DNA from: Clostridia bacterium
Lineage (GTDB): Bacteria; Bacillota; Clostridia; Christensenellales; Aristaeellaceae
NCBI GenBank assembly: GCA_017937655.1
Contig: JAGBDE010000051.1
Coordinates: 1 to 48,161, forward strand
Direction: 5' to 3'
Length of the DNA: 48,161 nucleotides
Notes under the pieces: generated by a model
The model's input: the letters and a program-made list of their open reading frames with translations, nothing else
Database searches by the model: none
What the model was told of the DNA's origin: nothing
Program-made: the position numbers and the translations under genes
Part shown: one piece after another, positions 28,439 to 36,921 of the stretch
Numbering within the stretch: position 1 is the stretch's first letter
Layout: each line of letters opens with the position of its first letter

Positions 28439-29512
28439 TCAGCCGTTCTTTTCAATGGCCTCCCACAGGCCGTTGAGGTAGGTGGCGCCCAGGGCGCGGT
28501 CGTACAGGCCATAGCCGGGGCGGCCTTCCTCGTCCCAGATCATGCGGCCGTGGTCGGGGCGGACGTAGGTGTCCGGGCAGGTGTCGTGGATGGCCTTCAT
28601 AATGGCGTACATGTCCAGATCGCCCTCTTTGGACAGGTGGCTGGCCTCCCGGAACTTGCGGTAGCCCAGGTACTTCACGTTGCGCACGTGGAGGGCGGGA
28701 ATGCGGTTCATCTCGCCAAAATGGCGGATGATATTGGGAATGTCATTGGCAGGCTCGGAGCCCAGGGAGCCGGTGCACAGGCAGATGCCGTTGGCGGGGG
28801 AGTCATGCAGGGCCACGATCTTGTCAAAGTCGGCCTTGGAATGGGCGATGCGGGGCAGGCCGAAGATGGGCCAGGCGGGGTCGTCCGGATGGCAGGCCAT
28901 GCGTACGCCGCACTCTTCGCATACGGGGATGACCTTGTCCAGGAAGTACTTGTAGTTTTCCCGCAGCATGTCCGGGGTGATGGATTCATACCGCTTGAGG
29001 GTGGTTTCCAGCTCAGCCAGACGCTCCGGTTCCCAGCCGGGCAAAGAGAAGCCCTTGCTGCTTTCCGCGGTCTTGCGGACGATGTCCATGGGGCCCATGG
29101 TGCCCAGGTCGGCCTCGTCAAAGTACAGGCTGTTGGAGCCGTCTTCGGGGATGAGGCGGGCCAGGTCGGTGCGCAGCCAGTCGAACACGGGCATGAAGTT
29201 GTAGATGATCACCTTCACGCCGTACTTAGCCAGGTTGCGGATGGTAATGTTGTAGTTCTCGATGTACTGGTCCCGGGTGGGCAGGCCCATCTTGATGTCC
29301 TCGTGCACGTTCACGCTCTCGATCACTTCGCACTCCAGACCGGCGGCATGCACCTGGTCGATGTAGGCCTTGATCTCTTCCTCGGTCCACACCTCACCGG
29401 CGGCTTTATAATCCAAAAAGCCCATCACGCCGCTCATGCCGGGAATCTGCCGGATCTGCTTCAGGGAAACGGAATCGCTGTTTTCACCGTACCAACGAAA
29501 AGTCATTTTCAT
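28439..29512 (-). CDS. uxuA: Mannonate dehydratase
   Basis: 357 aa TIM-barrel protein. Family features are [15 protein letters not shown] at the start, [15 protein letters not shown] with metal-ligand His/Asp, and HVRNVKYLG and DHGRMIWDE near the C-terminus. It dehydrates mannonate to 2-keto-3-deoxygluconate. The ATG at 29512 is chosen because AGGAGG lies 9 nt upstream; the longer opening from 29551 overlaps the predicted promoter. Confidence 0.95.
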   Translation of the reverse strand: MKMTFRWYGENSDSVSLKQIRQIPGMSGVMGFLDYKAAGEVWTEEEIKAYIDQVHAAGLECEVIESVNVHEDIKMGLPTRDQYIENYNITIRNLAKYGVKVIIYNFMPVFDWLRTDLARLIPEDGSNSLYFDEADLGTMGPMDIVRKTAESSKGFSLPGWEPERLAELETTLKRYESITPDMLRENYKYFLDKVIPVCEECGVRMACHPDDPAWPIFGLPRIAHSKADFDKIVALHDSPANGICLCTGSLGSEPANDIPNIIRHFGEMNRIPALHVRNVKYLGYRKFREASHLSKEGDLDMYAIMKAIHDTCPDTYVRPDHGRMIWDEEGRPGYGLYDRALGATYLNGLWEAIEKNG

Positions 29513-29549
29513 GGTTTGACGCCTCCTGTGGCTTTGTTTTTTCGCCTTC

Positions 29550-29578
29550 ATGATAGCCTATCCTGTCGGGGAATCCAA
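29550..29578 (-). promoter_or_regulatory. Promoter of the uxuA operon
   Basis: Minus-strand TTGGAT, a 17-nt spacer and TATCAT lie about 38 nt before the uxuA ATG. Immediately upstream, CTACTAAAATACCAG (about 29580-29594) is a weak dyad with a TACCA half reminiscent of GntR operators; this last point is speculative. Confidence 0.5.
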
Positions 29579-29621
29579 CTGGTATTTTAGTAGAAAAACA
29601 GAACCGATTTTTGTGCAAAAC

Positions 29622-29650
29622 ATACAAAAAACCACCGCCGGAGCGGTGGC
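29622..29650 (-). terminator. Terminator of trmO
   Basis: CCACCGC (29632-29638) pairs with GCGGTGG (29643-29649) around a 4-nt loop. On the minus strand a run of six T follows. It closes the leftward trmO transcript and separates it from uxuA. Confidence 0.75.
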
Positions 29651-29655
29651 GCAAT

Positions 29656-30336
29656 TTATGCCATTTTTTCAACGGAAGTCACGGTCAGCAGCGTATCTTC
29701 CACCCGGAACTTGATTTCCAGCCCGGCAAAGAAGAAGCCGTACTGCCGGTCGGGGTCGCTGTGGTAATGGGGCCGGGGGTCGTGCCGGAGGATGCTTTGC
29801 AAGGCGTCCTGTTTTTCGGCGGGAACCTTTTGCAGAAGTTCTTCCGGGAAGCTGACTTCCAGCCGGTCGGCCCTGACGTCGTCGGAAAAACCGCCGCTGG
29901 CCTCGGGATGGCTGTCGGTGTAGGGGATGTAGGGCTTGATGTCGTAAATGGGGGTGCCGTCCATCAGGTCGGCCCCGGCCACCACAAGGCTGAGACCATT
30001 CTTGTCGTCCTCCTCCACTTTGACCAGCTGTACCGAGGAAAGCCCCAGGGGATTGGGCCGGAAGGGGGAGCGGGTGGCGAAAACGCCCATGCGCACATTG
30101 CCGCCCAGCCGGGGAGGCCGCACCGTGGCGGACCAGCCGTCCCGCTTGGCCTCGGAAAACCCCCAGATGATCCACAGATGGGTGAATGCCTCAATGCCGC
30201 GGAAGGCCTCCGGCTGCCGGTATTCCTTCTCAAACACGATGCGGCTCAAAAGATCGGAGGTAATGCCGCTCTGCCGGGGAATGCCGAACTTGGTGGGAAA
30301 ATCGCTTTCCATATGGGCGATGGGCTGAATGTGCAT
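29656..30336 (-). CDS. trmO: tRNA t6A37 N6-methyltransferase TrmO (TsaA/YaeB family)
   Basis: 226 aa. Family signatures: HIQPIAHMESDFPTKFGIPRQ at the start, FTHLWIIWGFSE, RMGVFATRSPFRPNPLGLS, and a C-terminal basic region. The SAM-dependent enzyme methylates t6A at position 37 in ACY-decoding tRNA (family knowledge). The ribosome site is GGAGG, 5 nt before the ATG. It lies 11 nt after the SH3/peptidoglycan-binding gene and is probably cotranscribed with it. Confidence 0.9.
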   Translation of the reverse strand: MHIQPIAHMESDFPTKFGIPRQSGITSDLLSRIVFEKEYRQPEAFRGIEAFTHLWIIWGFSEAKRDGWSATVRPPRLGGNVRMGVFATRSPFRPNPLGLSSVQLVKVEEDDKNGLSLVVAGADLMDGTPIYDIKPYIPYTDSHPEASGGFSDDVRADRLEVSFPEELLQKVPAEKQDALQSILRHDPRPHYHSDPDRQYGFFFAGLEIKFRVEDTLLTVTSVEKMA

Positions 30337-30347
30337 GCCGTCCTCCG

Positions 30348-31697
30348 TCAGTTCCAGCCGTACTTGCTGGCGATATTCACTGCGTTCTGGTGGTCCGGAT
30401 CCACCCGCTTGGTTTCGTGGGTCTTGCTGTTCTTGAAGTGGATACAGAAATGGCCTTCAAAGTTGTTATCCTTGATGGTCTGGGTACCGTGGGGCATGCC
30501 GTTCATGGAAGCGGCGTACACGTGGCCATTGTACAGGATCAAAATGGGCCGACGACGCCAGCTCCAGGAACCACCATAAACTCTTTTCATGACTGCGCTG
30601 TCAGAGGCGGTCAGGGGTTCAGCGTCAATGTGGTTGGAGCCGGACCAGCGGCGGGCCTTGAAGGTCTCGCCGGTGTGTACATCCTTGATGGTAAAGGTGG
30701 CGTTTTTGGGAATGACATGGGTCACGTCATCATCAAACCAGCTGAGGACCTCGGTTTTGTACTTCTTGGTGGTACTAGAAGAGGTGGACTTCTTGCTGGA
30801 TTCGGAAGTGCCGAACAGCACCCGGATGGTGCCGCTGCCGGCGATACCGTCTGCCTTCATGGAACGCTTGCGCTGGAACTTCTTTACAGCTTCCATAGTG
30901 CCATCGCCGTAATCGCCGTCGATGGGGCCGTCGTAGTAGCCCAGGCATTCCAGGGCCTGCTGTAGCTTCACAACGTCGCTGCCGCTGGCACCGGGGCGCA
31001 TGGCCTTGGGCGCGCTGCCGATATCGGAAATGCTGTCCACGGTCTTATACTTGGACTTGCCGGAAGAGGTGGATTTCTTGCTGCTGGACTTGGTTTCGCC
31101 CTTTTCCTCGGCCAGAATGCTGGGGGAGAGGGTCTTGCTGGAGCAGCTGCCGAAGATGCTCTTCACGGTGTCGCGGCCGGCAACGCCGTCGGCTTCCAGG
31201 CCGTTTTTCTTCTGATAGGCCTTCACGGCGTCGGCGGTTCCGTCGCCATATTTGCCGTCGATCTTGCCGTCATAGTAACCCAGGATGTCCAGGGCTTTTT
31301 GCAGCTTCTTGACGTCGCTGGTGTTATCGCCCTTGCGCATGGGGCCGGGGGCAGAGCCCAGATCGTCGATCTTTTCGGACAGCTTCACCTTGCTGTTGGC
31401 AGAAACGTCCACGTATTTTTTCATTACGTAGCCGGTGAATTTGCCGTACTTGACCTTGTACCAGCTGCCCTTGGTGCCCACCACGGTTATTTCTTCGTCC
31501 TCGGGAAGGGTCTGCAGGGCCTTGGATTCCTTGTCCGCGCTCTTGCGAAGGATGACCTTGGCGTTGGTCACGCCGGTGTCGTCCGCATAGGCGGTGGTGA
31601 AGGTCAGGCTGCTGAAAAGCAGGGACAGGACCAAAGTCAAAAGAACAAATCGCCGCAAATGCAATTCGTAGGTATGGCTGCATGCGCTACGGTTCAT
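30348..31697 (-). CDS. Exported SH3 / peptidoglycan-binding repeat protein
   Basis: 449 aa. Order: signal peptide or anchor (about 15-38); bacterial SH3 domain (about 42-98, NAKVILRKSADKE, WYKVKYGKFTGYV); two PG-binding-1 repeats (about 113-170 and 230-290), each with LQ(K/Q)ALxxLGYYDG and DGTxxAVKxxQ; Ser/Lys-rich linkers; and a C-terminal domain (about 318-449). That domain has DAEPLTA, MPHGTQ and HFCIHFKNSKTH, with several conserved-looking His/Cys residues. It probably binds wall peptidoglycan; the C-terminal part may be catalytic, but I do not recognise its family. AAGGAG precedes the ATG, and a strong promoter lies upstream. Confidence 0.8.
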   Translation of the reverse strand: MNRSACSHTYELHLRRFVLLTLVLSLLFSSLTFTTAYADDTGVTNAKVILRKSADKESKALQTLPEDEEITVVGTKGSWYKVKYGKFTGYVMKKYVDVSANSKVKLSEKIDDLGSAPGPMRKGDNTSDVKKLQKALDILGYYDGKIDGKYGDGTADAVKAYQKKNGLEADGVAGRDTVKSIFGSCSSKTLSPSILAEEKGETKSSSKKSTSSGKSKYKTVDSISDIGSAPKAMRPGASGSDVVKLQQALECLGYYDGPIDGDYGDGTMEAVKKFQRKRSMKADGIAGSGTIRVLFGTSESSKKSTSSSTTKKYKTEVLSWFDDDVTHVIPKNATFTIKDVHTGETFKARRWSGSNHIDAEPLTASDSAVMKRVYGGSWSWRRRPILILYNGHVYAASMNGMPHGTQTIKDNNFEGHFCIHFKNSKTHETKRVDPDHQNAVNIASKYGWN

Positions 31698-31754
31698 GAT
31701 GCCTCTCTCCTTAAGTGTTGCGATAGTAGGAAATTGAATGTCAAATTCGTATAG

Positions 31755-31783
31755 AATATATTACAAAATTATTAAAAAGTCAA
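31755..31783 (-). promoter_or_regulatory. Promoter of the SH3/PGB-trmO transcript
   Basis: Minus-strand TTGACT, 17-nt spacer, TATATT, about 58 nt before the ATG at 31697. It is a close match to the vegetative consensus. Confidence 0.7.
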
Positions 31784-31865
31784 GTCGAAAATGTGCATCG
31801 TTACATTCCGCACACAAAAAAAGGAGAAAAAAACGAATATGTTTGCTGCAAAGTAGCGCAAAGTA

Positions 31866-31894
31866 TTGACGAATCGGCAATTTCAGGATAAACT
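31866..31894 (+). promoter_or_regulatory. Promoter of the 31968 gene
   Basis: TTGACG, 17-nt spacer, TAAACT, about 74 nt before the ATG. It lies in an AT-rich 270-bp gap shared with the divergent promoter at 31755-31783. Nothing else stands out in the gap. Confidence 0.55.
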
Positions 31895-31967
31895 TGTGAC
31901 GTGTTCATCTTTCATTCATATTTATCTTTTTTGGACGCACTCAATATAGAATGTGGGGTTAAATTCA

Positions 31968-34370
31968 ATGCAGGAGATCAACGGAACCATTACGCTCGCT
32001 TTTGTTGAGGAAGACAATAAGCAAAGGGTCATTTTTCGGGTCATCCCCCTCTGCACCCGCGAAGGCAATGTTTACCAGCAGACAGAAGAAATTTTTCCCG
32101 ATGAAGGCAGCCTGCGCATCGTTCCCGATAAGCGGGAGCAGAGCACCTTCAAGGACAGAATGCACGAGATCAACGGCCTTTGCGCCATCAACCTGGTCAA
32201 CCATGACGGCAAGGAACTGATCAAAGTCCGCCAGAACCGCAACTATTCTCCGGAAGCCGGCGAATGCAACCGCTTTGCCATTTATTCCGATGTGATCTGC
32301 GATTTTGCCCCGGACGGCGTTTTTGAGGTGCTGGAGCCTGGCCAGGACGCTTCCAACGTCCTTACCCGCAATGTGATTTTTTCCAAGGATAAGGTGCTTT
32401 ACGGCCCCGTTGCCCGCGAAGAGGCTGCCGCCGCCGATGTGGCCGCTCTCAAGCCCTTTGGCAACGACCAGTTCCTTTTGCATGTGGTGGAGGTTCCCGG
32501 CAGGGGCAAGCGCACCATTTACTGGAACCCGGAAGCCATCGTGAACCTGCGCCAGCGCCGTAACGCCCTGCGCCGCAACAAGGAGCGCAACGCCGCCGAG
32601 GCTGCTGCTGCGGAAGCCAAGGCTGAGGAAAAGGCCGAGGTCAAGGCGGAAGTCAAGGCTGAGCAAAAGCCTGAACCCAAGGCCGAACCCAAGCCCCAGG
32701 CCAAGCCTGAGCCCAAAGCGGAACCCAAGGCAGAAGCCAAGCCCGCCGCAGAAAAGCCTGCCGCCGAGAAAAAGCCGGAGCCCAAGGCCAAGGAAAAGCC
32801 TGCTCCCGCGCCTGCCCCCGCTAAACCCGCCGCTGAGGATAACGCCGCGCTGCCCATCGGTACCCGGCTGAACATTCTGGACGAAAAGCTCACCTTTGAC
32901 CAGCAGATCTCCCGCCTGGAGCAGGAGCTGGGCAGCGAAGCCAATCGTCTTTCCCTGGAGGAAGCCCCCCAGGAGGACGACTCCCAGATCGTGGCCCATT
33001 TCAAGGGCACCCCGCTGGTGCGGGGCGGCAAGCCCATCACCAAGACCACCGTGCGGCCCGAGTCCGTCCATCATGTGGTGGACAAGCAGCTCACCAAGGA
33101 AAACAGCAGCTATCAGGCCGTGGAAAACCCCATCGACCAGCTGCGCACCAAGGTGGATTACATCTGGCAGAATGCGGACATGCGCAGCCAGGCCGTCAGC
33201 ATGTTTGCTGAGAACGAAACCTTCATGGCCGATATGCTCCAGCTGTTCCGCAAGAACGGCGTCAGCACCCAGGCCACCGCAGCCGCTGTGGAGCAGTTTT
33301 CCGAGATCGAGGCCGAGCGCCTCAGCCTGCTGATGCAGCTGGACATGGCTAAAAACAACGAAAAGAAGTATCGCGAGGAAGCCCTGGCTTCCTTGAGCCG
33401 CCGCCTCAAGGCGGATTCCGACCACCTGAAGGCGGAAGTCGAGGCCCTGCAAAAGAGCAAGGCCGCGCTGCTTGAGCAGATGGAGGCCCTCAGCCAGGAA
33501 AACGCCGACAAGACCCGGAAATACGTTGCCAATCACCTGAAGTGCCTGTCCGCCGCTGGCCAGAATCGGCTGGCGCTGACCCCCGTCATCGGCCGCCGCT
33601 ACGAGCCCGCCCAGATGGTGGAAATGCTCCGCGTTCACATGAACGAGGGCGGCTACGGCATGAACGAGGACGAGGCCATGAGCCTGTTGGTGCACCTGGC
33701 CGTCAGCGACGTGATCTGCTTCTCCGCCGCCACCGAGGCAGACGCAGCCCGGTTTGCCCGCATCGCCCTGGAAAGCCTGGGCCTGCAGAGCGTGTCTGCC
33801 TTCATGGAGGGGGATTGCTCTGTGGAGCTGATCAGCCTCCTACCCGAGGACGGCAACCGCACGCCCACCGTGTCCGTGCAGCCCTTCGGCACCCAGCGGA
33901 TTTCCGGCTTTGGTCACCGCACCGTTTACCTGGTGGAGGAAAAGACGCTGCGCCAGCTTCCCGCCGACCAGTTCCCGGATTATCCCATCCTGTCCATCCA
34001 CACCTCTGCAAAGCGTAACTTTGCCCGCAATGCGGACTTTGAGGCCATCCCGCCGGTGGCGCTCAGCTCCCTGATGGATCTCCGGGCCGATTCCCAGCCC
34101 ATGCTTACCGAGGCCGAGAAGTGGTTTGCCCAGCTGGATAGCTTGACTTCTTCTGGCAGCTACGGCCTGTCCCAGGCCTCCCGCAACGAGATGCGCCGGT
34201 TCATCGAAGTGGCTTCTCATAAGGTGCGCGGCGGATTCCTTGCAGCGGCGGATGCTGCGCTGTGCCATTGGTTTGTGCCCGCTGCCCAGAACGGCTTCTT
34301 CCCGGACGACGAGCTGAAAGCCGTGGTTCAGGGCCTGCCCAAGGCTATGATGGTTCTCCGCATCGACTAA
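31968..34370 (+). CDS. Large cytoplasmic coiled-coil protein, unrecognised family
   Basis: About 800 aa; no signal peptide or membrane segment. Order: a beta-rich N-terminal domain (about 1-190, starts MQEINGTITLAFVEE); a basic stretch; a long Ala/Lys/Glu/Pro-rich linker built on KPEPKAEPK-type repeats (about 207-295); a middle region; a coiled coil (about 438-524); and a C-terminal globular domain (about 540-800). Within the last, VICFSAATEADAARFARIALESLG (from 582; two segments, VICFSAATEADA then ARFARIALESLG) lines up in spacing with an AAA P-loop but lacks the Gly/Lys. The ATG at 31968 is preferred over an in-frame GTG at 31953; the ribosome site (GGGG) is weak. I cannot assign a function. 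Confidence 0.7.
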   Translation: MQEINGTITLAFVEEDNKQRVIFRVIPLCTREGNVYQQTEEIFPDEGSLRIVPDKREQSTFKDRMHEINGLCAINLVNHDGKELIKVRQNRNYSPEAGECNRFAIYSDVICDFAPDGVFEVLEPGQDASNVLTRNVIFSKDKVLYGPVAREEAAAADVAALKPFGNDQFLLHVVEVPGRGKRTIYWNPEAIVNLRQRRNALRRNKERNAAEAAAAEAKAEEKAEVKAEVKAEQKPEPKAEPKPQAKPEPKAEPKAEAKPAAEKPAAEKKPEPKAKEKPAPAPAPAKPAAEDNAALPIGTRLNILDEKLTFDQQISRLEQELGSEANRLSLEEAPQEDDSQIVAHFKGTPLVRGGKPITKTTVRPESVHHVVDKQLTKENSSYQAVENPIDQLRTKVDYIWQNADMRSQAVSMFAENETFMADMLQLFRKNGVSTQATAAAVEQFSEIEAERLSLLMQLDMAKNNEKKYREEALASLSRRLKADSDHLKAEVEALQKSKAALLEQMEALSQENADKTRKYVANHLKCLSAAGQNRLALTPVIGRRYEPAQMVEMLRVHMNEGGYGMNEDEAMSLLVHLAVSDVICFSAATEADAARFARIALESLGLQSVSAFMEGDCSVELISLLPEDGNRTPTVSVQPFGTQRISGFGHRTVYLVEEKTLRQLPADQFPDYPILSIHTSAKRNFARNADFEAIPPVALSSLMDLRADSQPMLTEAEKWFAQLDSLTSSGSYGLSQASRNEMRRFIEVASHKVRGGFLAAADAALCHWFVPAAQNGFFPDDELKAVVQGLPKAMMVLRID

Positions 34371-34407
34371 ATCCTGTCAATTGTTACATGATGTTCACAT
34401 TCAAAAC

Positions 34408-34435
34408 TTGACAGCGCGGGAAACCTTCCTATAAA
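34408..34435 (+). promoter_or_regulatory. Strong promoter of the 34553 gene
   Basis: A perfect TTGACA, a 16-nt spacer and TATAAA. This is the closest match to the vegetative consensus that I saw in the window. It predicts a leader of about 110 nt before the ATG at 34553. Confidence 0.75.
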
Positions 34436-34490
34436 ATTATAAGATGAGCTATTGCTTTTTGTATAGATACCATATCCGTTGAACAGACGG

Positions 34491-34552
34491 CGAAGGCGGT
34501 TTCGTCTTCGGAACATCCCGAAGGGAGGAAGGGCGGTTTCGCCCGAGTATAC
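34491..34552 (+). promoter_or_regulatory. Structured leader with hairpin between ribosome site and start
   Basis: CTTCGG (34506-34511) pairs with CCGAAG (34518-34523); alternatively CGAAG (34491-34495) can pair with CTTCG (34506-34510), so the two stems exclude each other. The ribosome site GGGAGG (34523-34528) is 24 nt from the ATG. GGGCG/CGCCC (34531-34535 with 34540-34544) forms a hairpin in between that would bring the two to about 10 nt. GGCGGTTTCG occurs twice (about 34495 and 34532). Confidence 0.45.
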
Positions 34553-36904
34553 ATGACAAAGCGCAGTAACCTTTTTGTGTGCGTGCTGCTGGCTGTGCTG
34601 CTTGTTTGCGGCATGGCCAATGCAGCGGTATCCGCGCCCATCAGCGCCACCATTGAGCTCAGCCCTGCATTTCTGACCAGCCCCGGCGAGGTCAGCGTCA
34701 CGGTGTCTGTCTCCAACGTCACCAACGAGGATCTGACCAAGCCCGTGACCCTGTATGACAGCACATCGGCCCAAGTGATGGATTTTGGCACCGACGGCCA
34801 GGTGCTGCTCAAGGCCGGCGAGACCTACACCTGGACCGGAACCTGCCAGGTGAGCCAGAACATGCTGGATATGGGCCTGATCAGCTATGCCTGCAAGTAC
34901 GTCAAGACCGGCACCGACGGCCAGGACATGGAACAGACCCTGCCCGTCCAGGCCAAGCTCCTCAAGGAGCCTGTGGCTACCCTTCTGCAGGTGCAGCGCA
35001 CCATCACCCCCCAGGTGGCAAAGCCTGACCAGGAGGGCAACGTTACTTACCTTGTCACCAACGCCGGCACCGTTTCCCTGACGGACATCGCCTTCAAGGA
35101 AAACGACGACATCGACGGCGATACCCACAACGTGGCCGCTCTGCCCGCGGGCAAGTCCTTCAAGATTGATTTCCCCTTCAAGATGGGCAACAAGAGCCTG
35201 ACCAGCGGCGCCACCATTTCCTACTACTCCGAGGAAAGCTCTGAGAAGCAGGTCTATGTGGTGGAGGATCAGAAGATTATCTGCGGCAATTCCTCCATTT
35301 CCGCCAAGCTGACTTCCAGTTCCAAGGGCGCGGTGGTCAACAGCGTCATCACCCTGACCCTGAAGCTGAAGAACGAGGGAACCGTGGATTTCAGCGATAT
35401 CCGCGTCACCGATCCCACCCTGGGCGATGTGTTCACCAACCAGCAGCTGGCTGCCGGCCAGGAGCTGGAGCTGACCAAGGAGATCACCCTCACTGGCACC
35501 TCCAGCTACCAGTTCAGCATCACCGCCGTTGACGCCACCGGTTCCGAGAGCGTGACCGCTACCGAAACCATCGAGGTCACCGCCGTCAATCCGGAGGACG
35601 CACTGAACCTGACCGTTACTGCCTCTGCGGACCGCACCGAGGCCTATGGCAACCCGGCAGACGTCCGCTTCACCCTGACCGTCACCAACGACAGCAACGT
35701 GGACGCCAAGAAGGTGGTTGTCAGCCACGGCGATGTGGAATTGGCCAGTTACGAGACCATCGCTGCTGGCGACACACGCGTGATTAACCGAGATACTTCT
35801 CTTAGCTATTCTGGCCGTTATCAGTTCAACGTGACCGCCCAGGATCCTCTGGAGAATAACGCCACGTTCCTCAGCAACGAATTGCAGATTGCGGTTCTGC
35901 CGCCTACTCCGCCGCCCGCCACCCCCACGCCCGTGGTGGAAACGCCCACCCCTGCGCCTTTTGTGCCCGCTACCTACATTCCCGCGTCTGACCCCAGCGT
36001 GGGCACTGTGCCTAAGGCTATCCGTAGCTGGGTTTTCCCGGCCATGATTGTCTGCCTGGTGCTGCTTGTGATCTGTTTAGGCCTGTTGGCTTTTGCCACA
36101 AAGTCCCGCGCAGAAAAGAAAAAGCAGTCCGATGCCGCTTACGACCACCTGGAGCGCGCCCGTCGCAGGGATTATACCACTCCCTCTATTGAGGAGCGAG
36201 AAAAGGCCGCCAAGGAGCAGGCCGCTGCCCGTCGCCCCCGCAAGGAGCTGACCGACGAGCAGAAGGAAGCCCAGATGGCCAATCGCCGCATTGTGGGTGA
36301 GCCCCGTGACGAAGATCCCGCCTGGGATTTTTTGAACACCACCCTCCGTTCCGATGAGGAAGACTCGACGGATGAAACCTCCTTCTCCGCCATGAACCGT
36401 GGCGTTTTCGATGACGACCTGACCGACGAAGCCACCCTGGACTTCGGCGCAGGGGATCAGCCCGCCTATGCTGACGCCTACGCGCAGGATTACGCACAGC
36501 CCGAAACCTACGCAGACGAGAACGACGGCTATACCGACCAGTTGGAATCTCAGTACACCTACGCTGACCAGTCGGACAACCAGTACGGCTATGCGGATCA
36601 GTCCGAAAGCCAGTACACCTACGCCGATCAGGATTCCGGTTATACTGCTGACCAGTACGACGATAGCTACACCAGCCAGGACGGCCAGTGGGATCAGTAT
36701 CAGCAGGACAATTTCTATGACGACTACAGCGGTCAGTCCTCCTACGAGGGCAGCTACGACGGCTATTCCGAAGACTATCAGGAACCCGTCGAGGATCTGC
36801 AAACCGCCTACTACGACCCGGAAGAAAGCAGCTACGAGCCCATGGACTCCGCTGATGGCGAACCCGCAGGCCGTCGCCGCTCCCGCTTCCGCAACGACCA
36901 GTAA
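34553..36904 (+). CDS. Single-pass membrane protein with Ig-like ectodomain and Tyr-rich cytoplasmic tail
   Basis: 783 aa. Signal peptide (about 1-27); several CARDB/DUF11-like beta-sandwich repeats outside the cell (about 28-450, e.g. LTLKLKNEGTVDFSDI, FTLTVTNDSNVDAKK); a Pro/Thr stalk (about 455-480); one membrane helix (about 492-516) followed by KSRAEKKK, giving an N-out, C-in topology; then a cytoplasmic disordered tail. The tail holds about 24 Tyr between residues 635 and 765 in repeats such as YADQSDNQYGYADQ, and ends RRRSRFRND. Not recognised as a known family overall. It is downstream of the 31968 gene, with its own promoter. Confidence 0.75.
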   Translation: MTKRSNLFVCVLLAVLLVCGMANAAVSAPISATIELSPAFLTSPGEVSVTVSVSNVTNEDLTKPVTLYDSTSAQVMDFGTDGQVLLKAGETYTWTGTCQVSQNMLDMGLISYACKYVKTGTDGQDMEQTLPVQAKLLKEPVATLLQVQRTITPQVAKPDQEGNVTYLVTNAGTVSLTDIAFKENDDIDGDTHNVAALPAGKSFKIDFPFKMGNKSLTSGATISYYSEESSEKQVYVVEDQKIICGNSSISAKLTSSSKGAVVNSVITLTLKLKNEGTVDFSDIRVTDPTLGDVFTNQQLAAGQELELTKEITLTGTSSYQFSITAVDATGSESVTATETIEVTAVNPEDALNLTVTASADRTEAYGNPADVRFTLTVTNDSNVDAKKVVVSHGDVELASYETIAAGDTRVINRDTSLSYSGRYQFNVTAQDPLENNATFLSNELQIAVLPPTPPPATPTPVVETPTPAPFVPATYIPASDPSVGTVPKAIRSWVFPAMIVCLVLLVICLGLLAFATKSRAEKKKQSDAAYDHLERARRRDYTTPSIEEREKAAKEQAAARRPRKELTDEQKEAQMANRRIVGEPRDEDPAWDFLNTTLRSDEEDSTDETSFSAMNRGVFDDDLTDEATLDFGAGDQPAYADAYAQDYAQPETYADENDGYTDQLESQYTYADQSDNQYGYADQSESQYTYADQDSGYTADQYDDSYTSQDGQWDQYQQDNFYDDYSGQSSYEGSYDGYSEDYQEPVEDLQTAYYDPEESSYEPMDSADGEPAGRRRSRFRNDQ

Positions 36905-36921
36905 ACGAAAGCAGGGGAAAT

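Noticed and set aside
32585-32850. The KPEPKAEPK-type repeats considered as a DNA tandem repeat or recombination site.
   Set aside because: The repetition is in protein composition (Ala, Lys, Glu, Pro) with imperfect DNA units, fitting a flexible linker.
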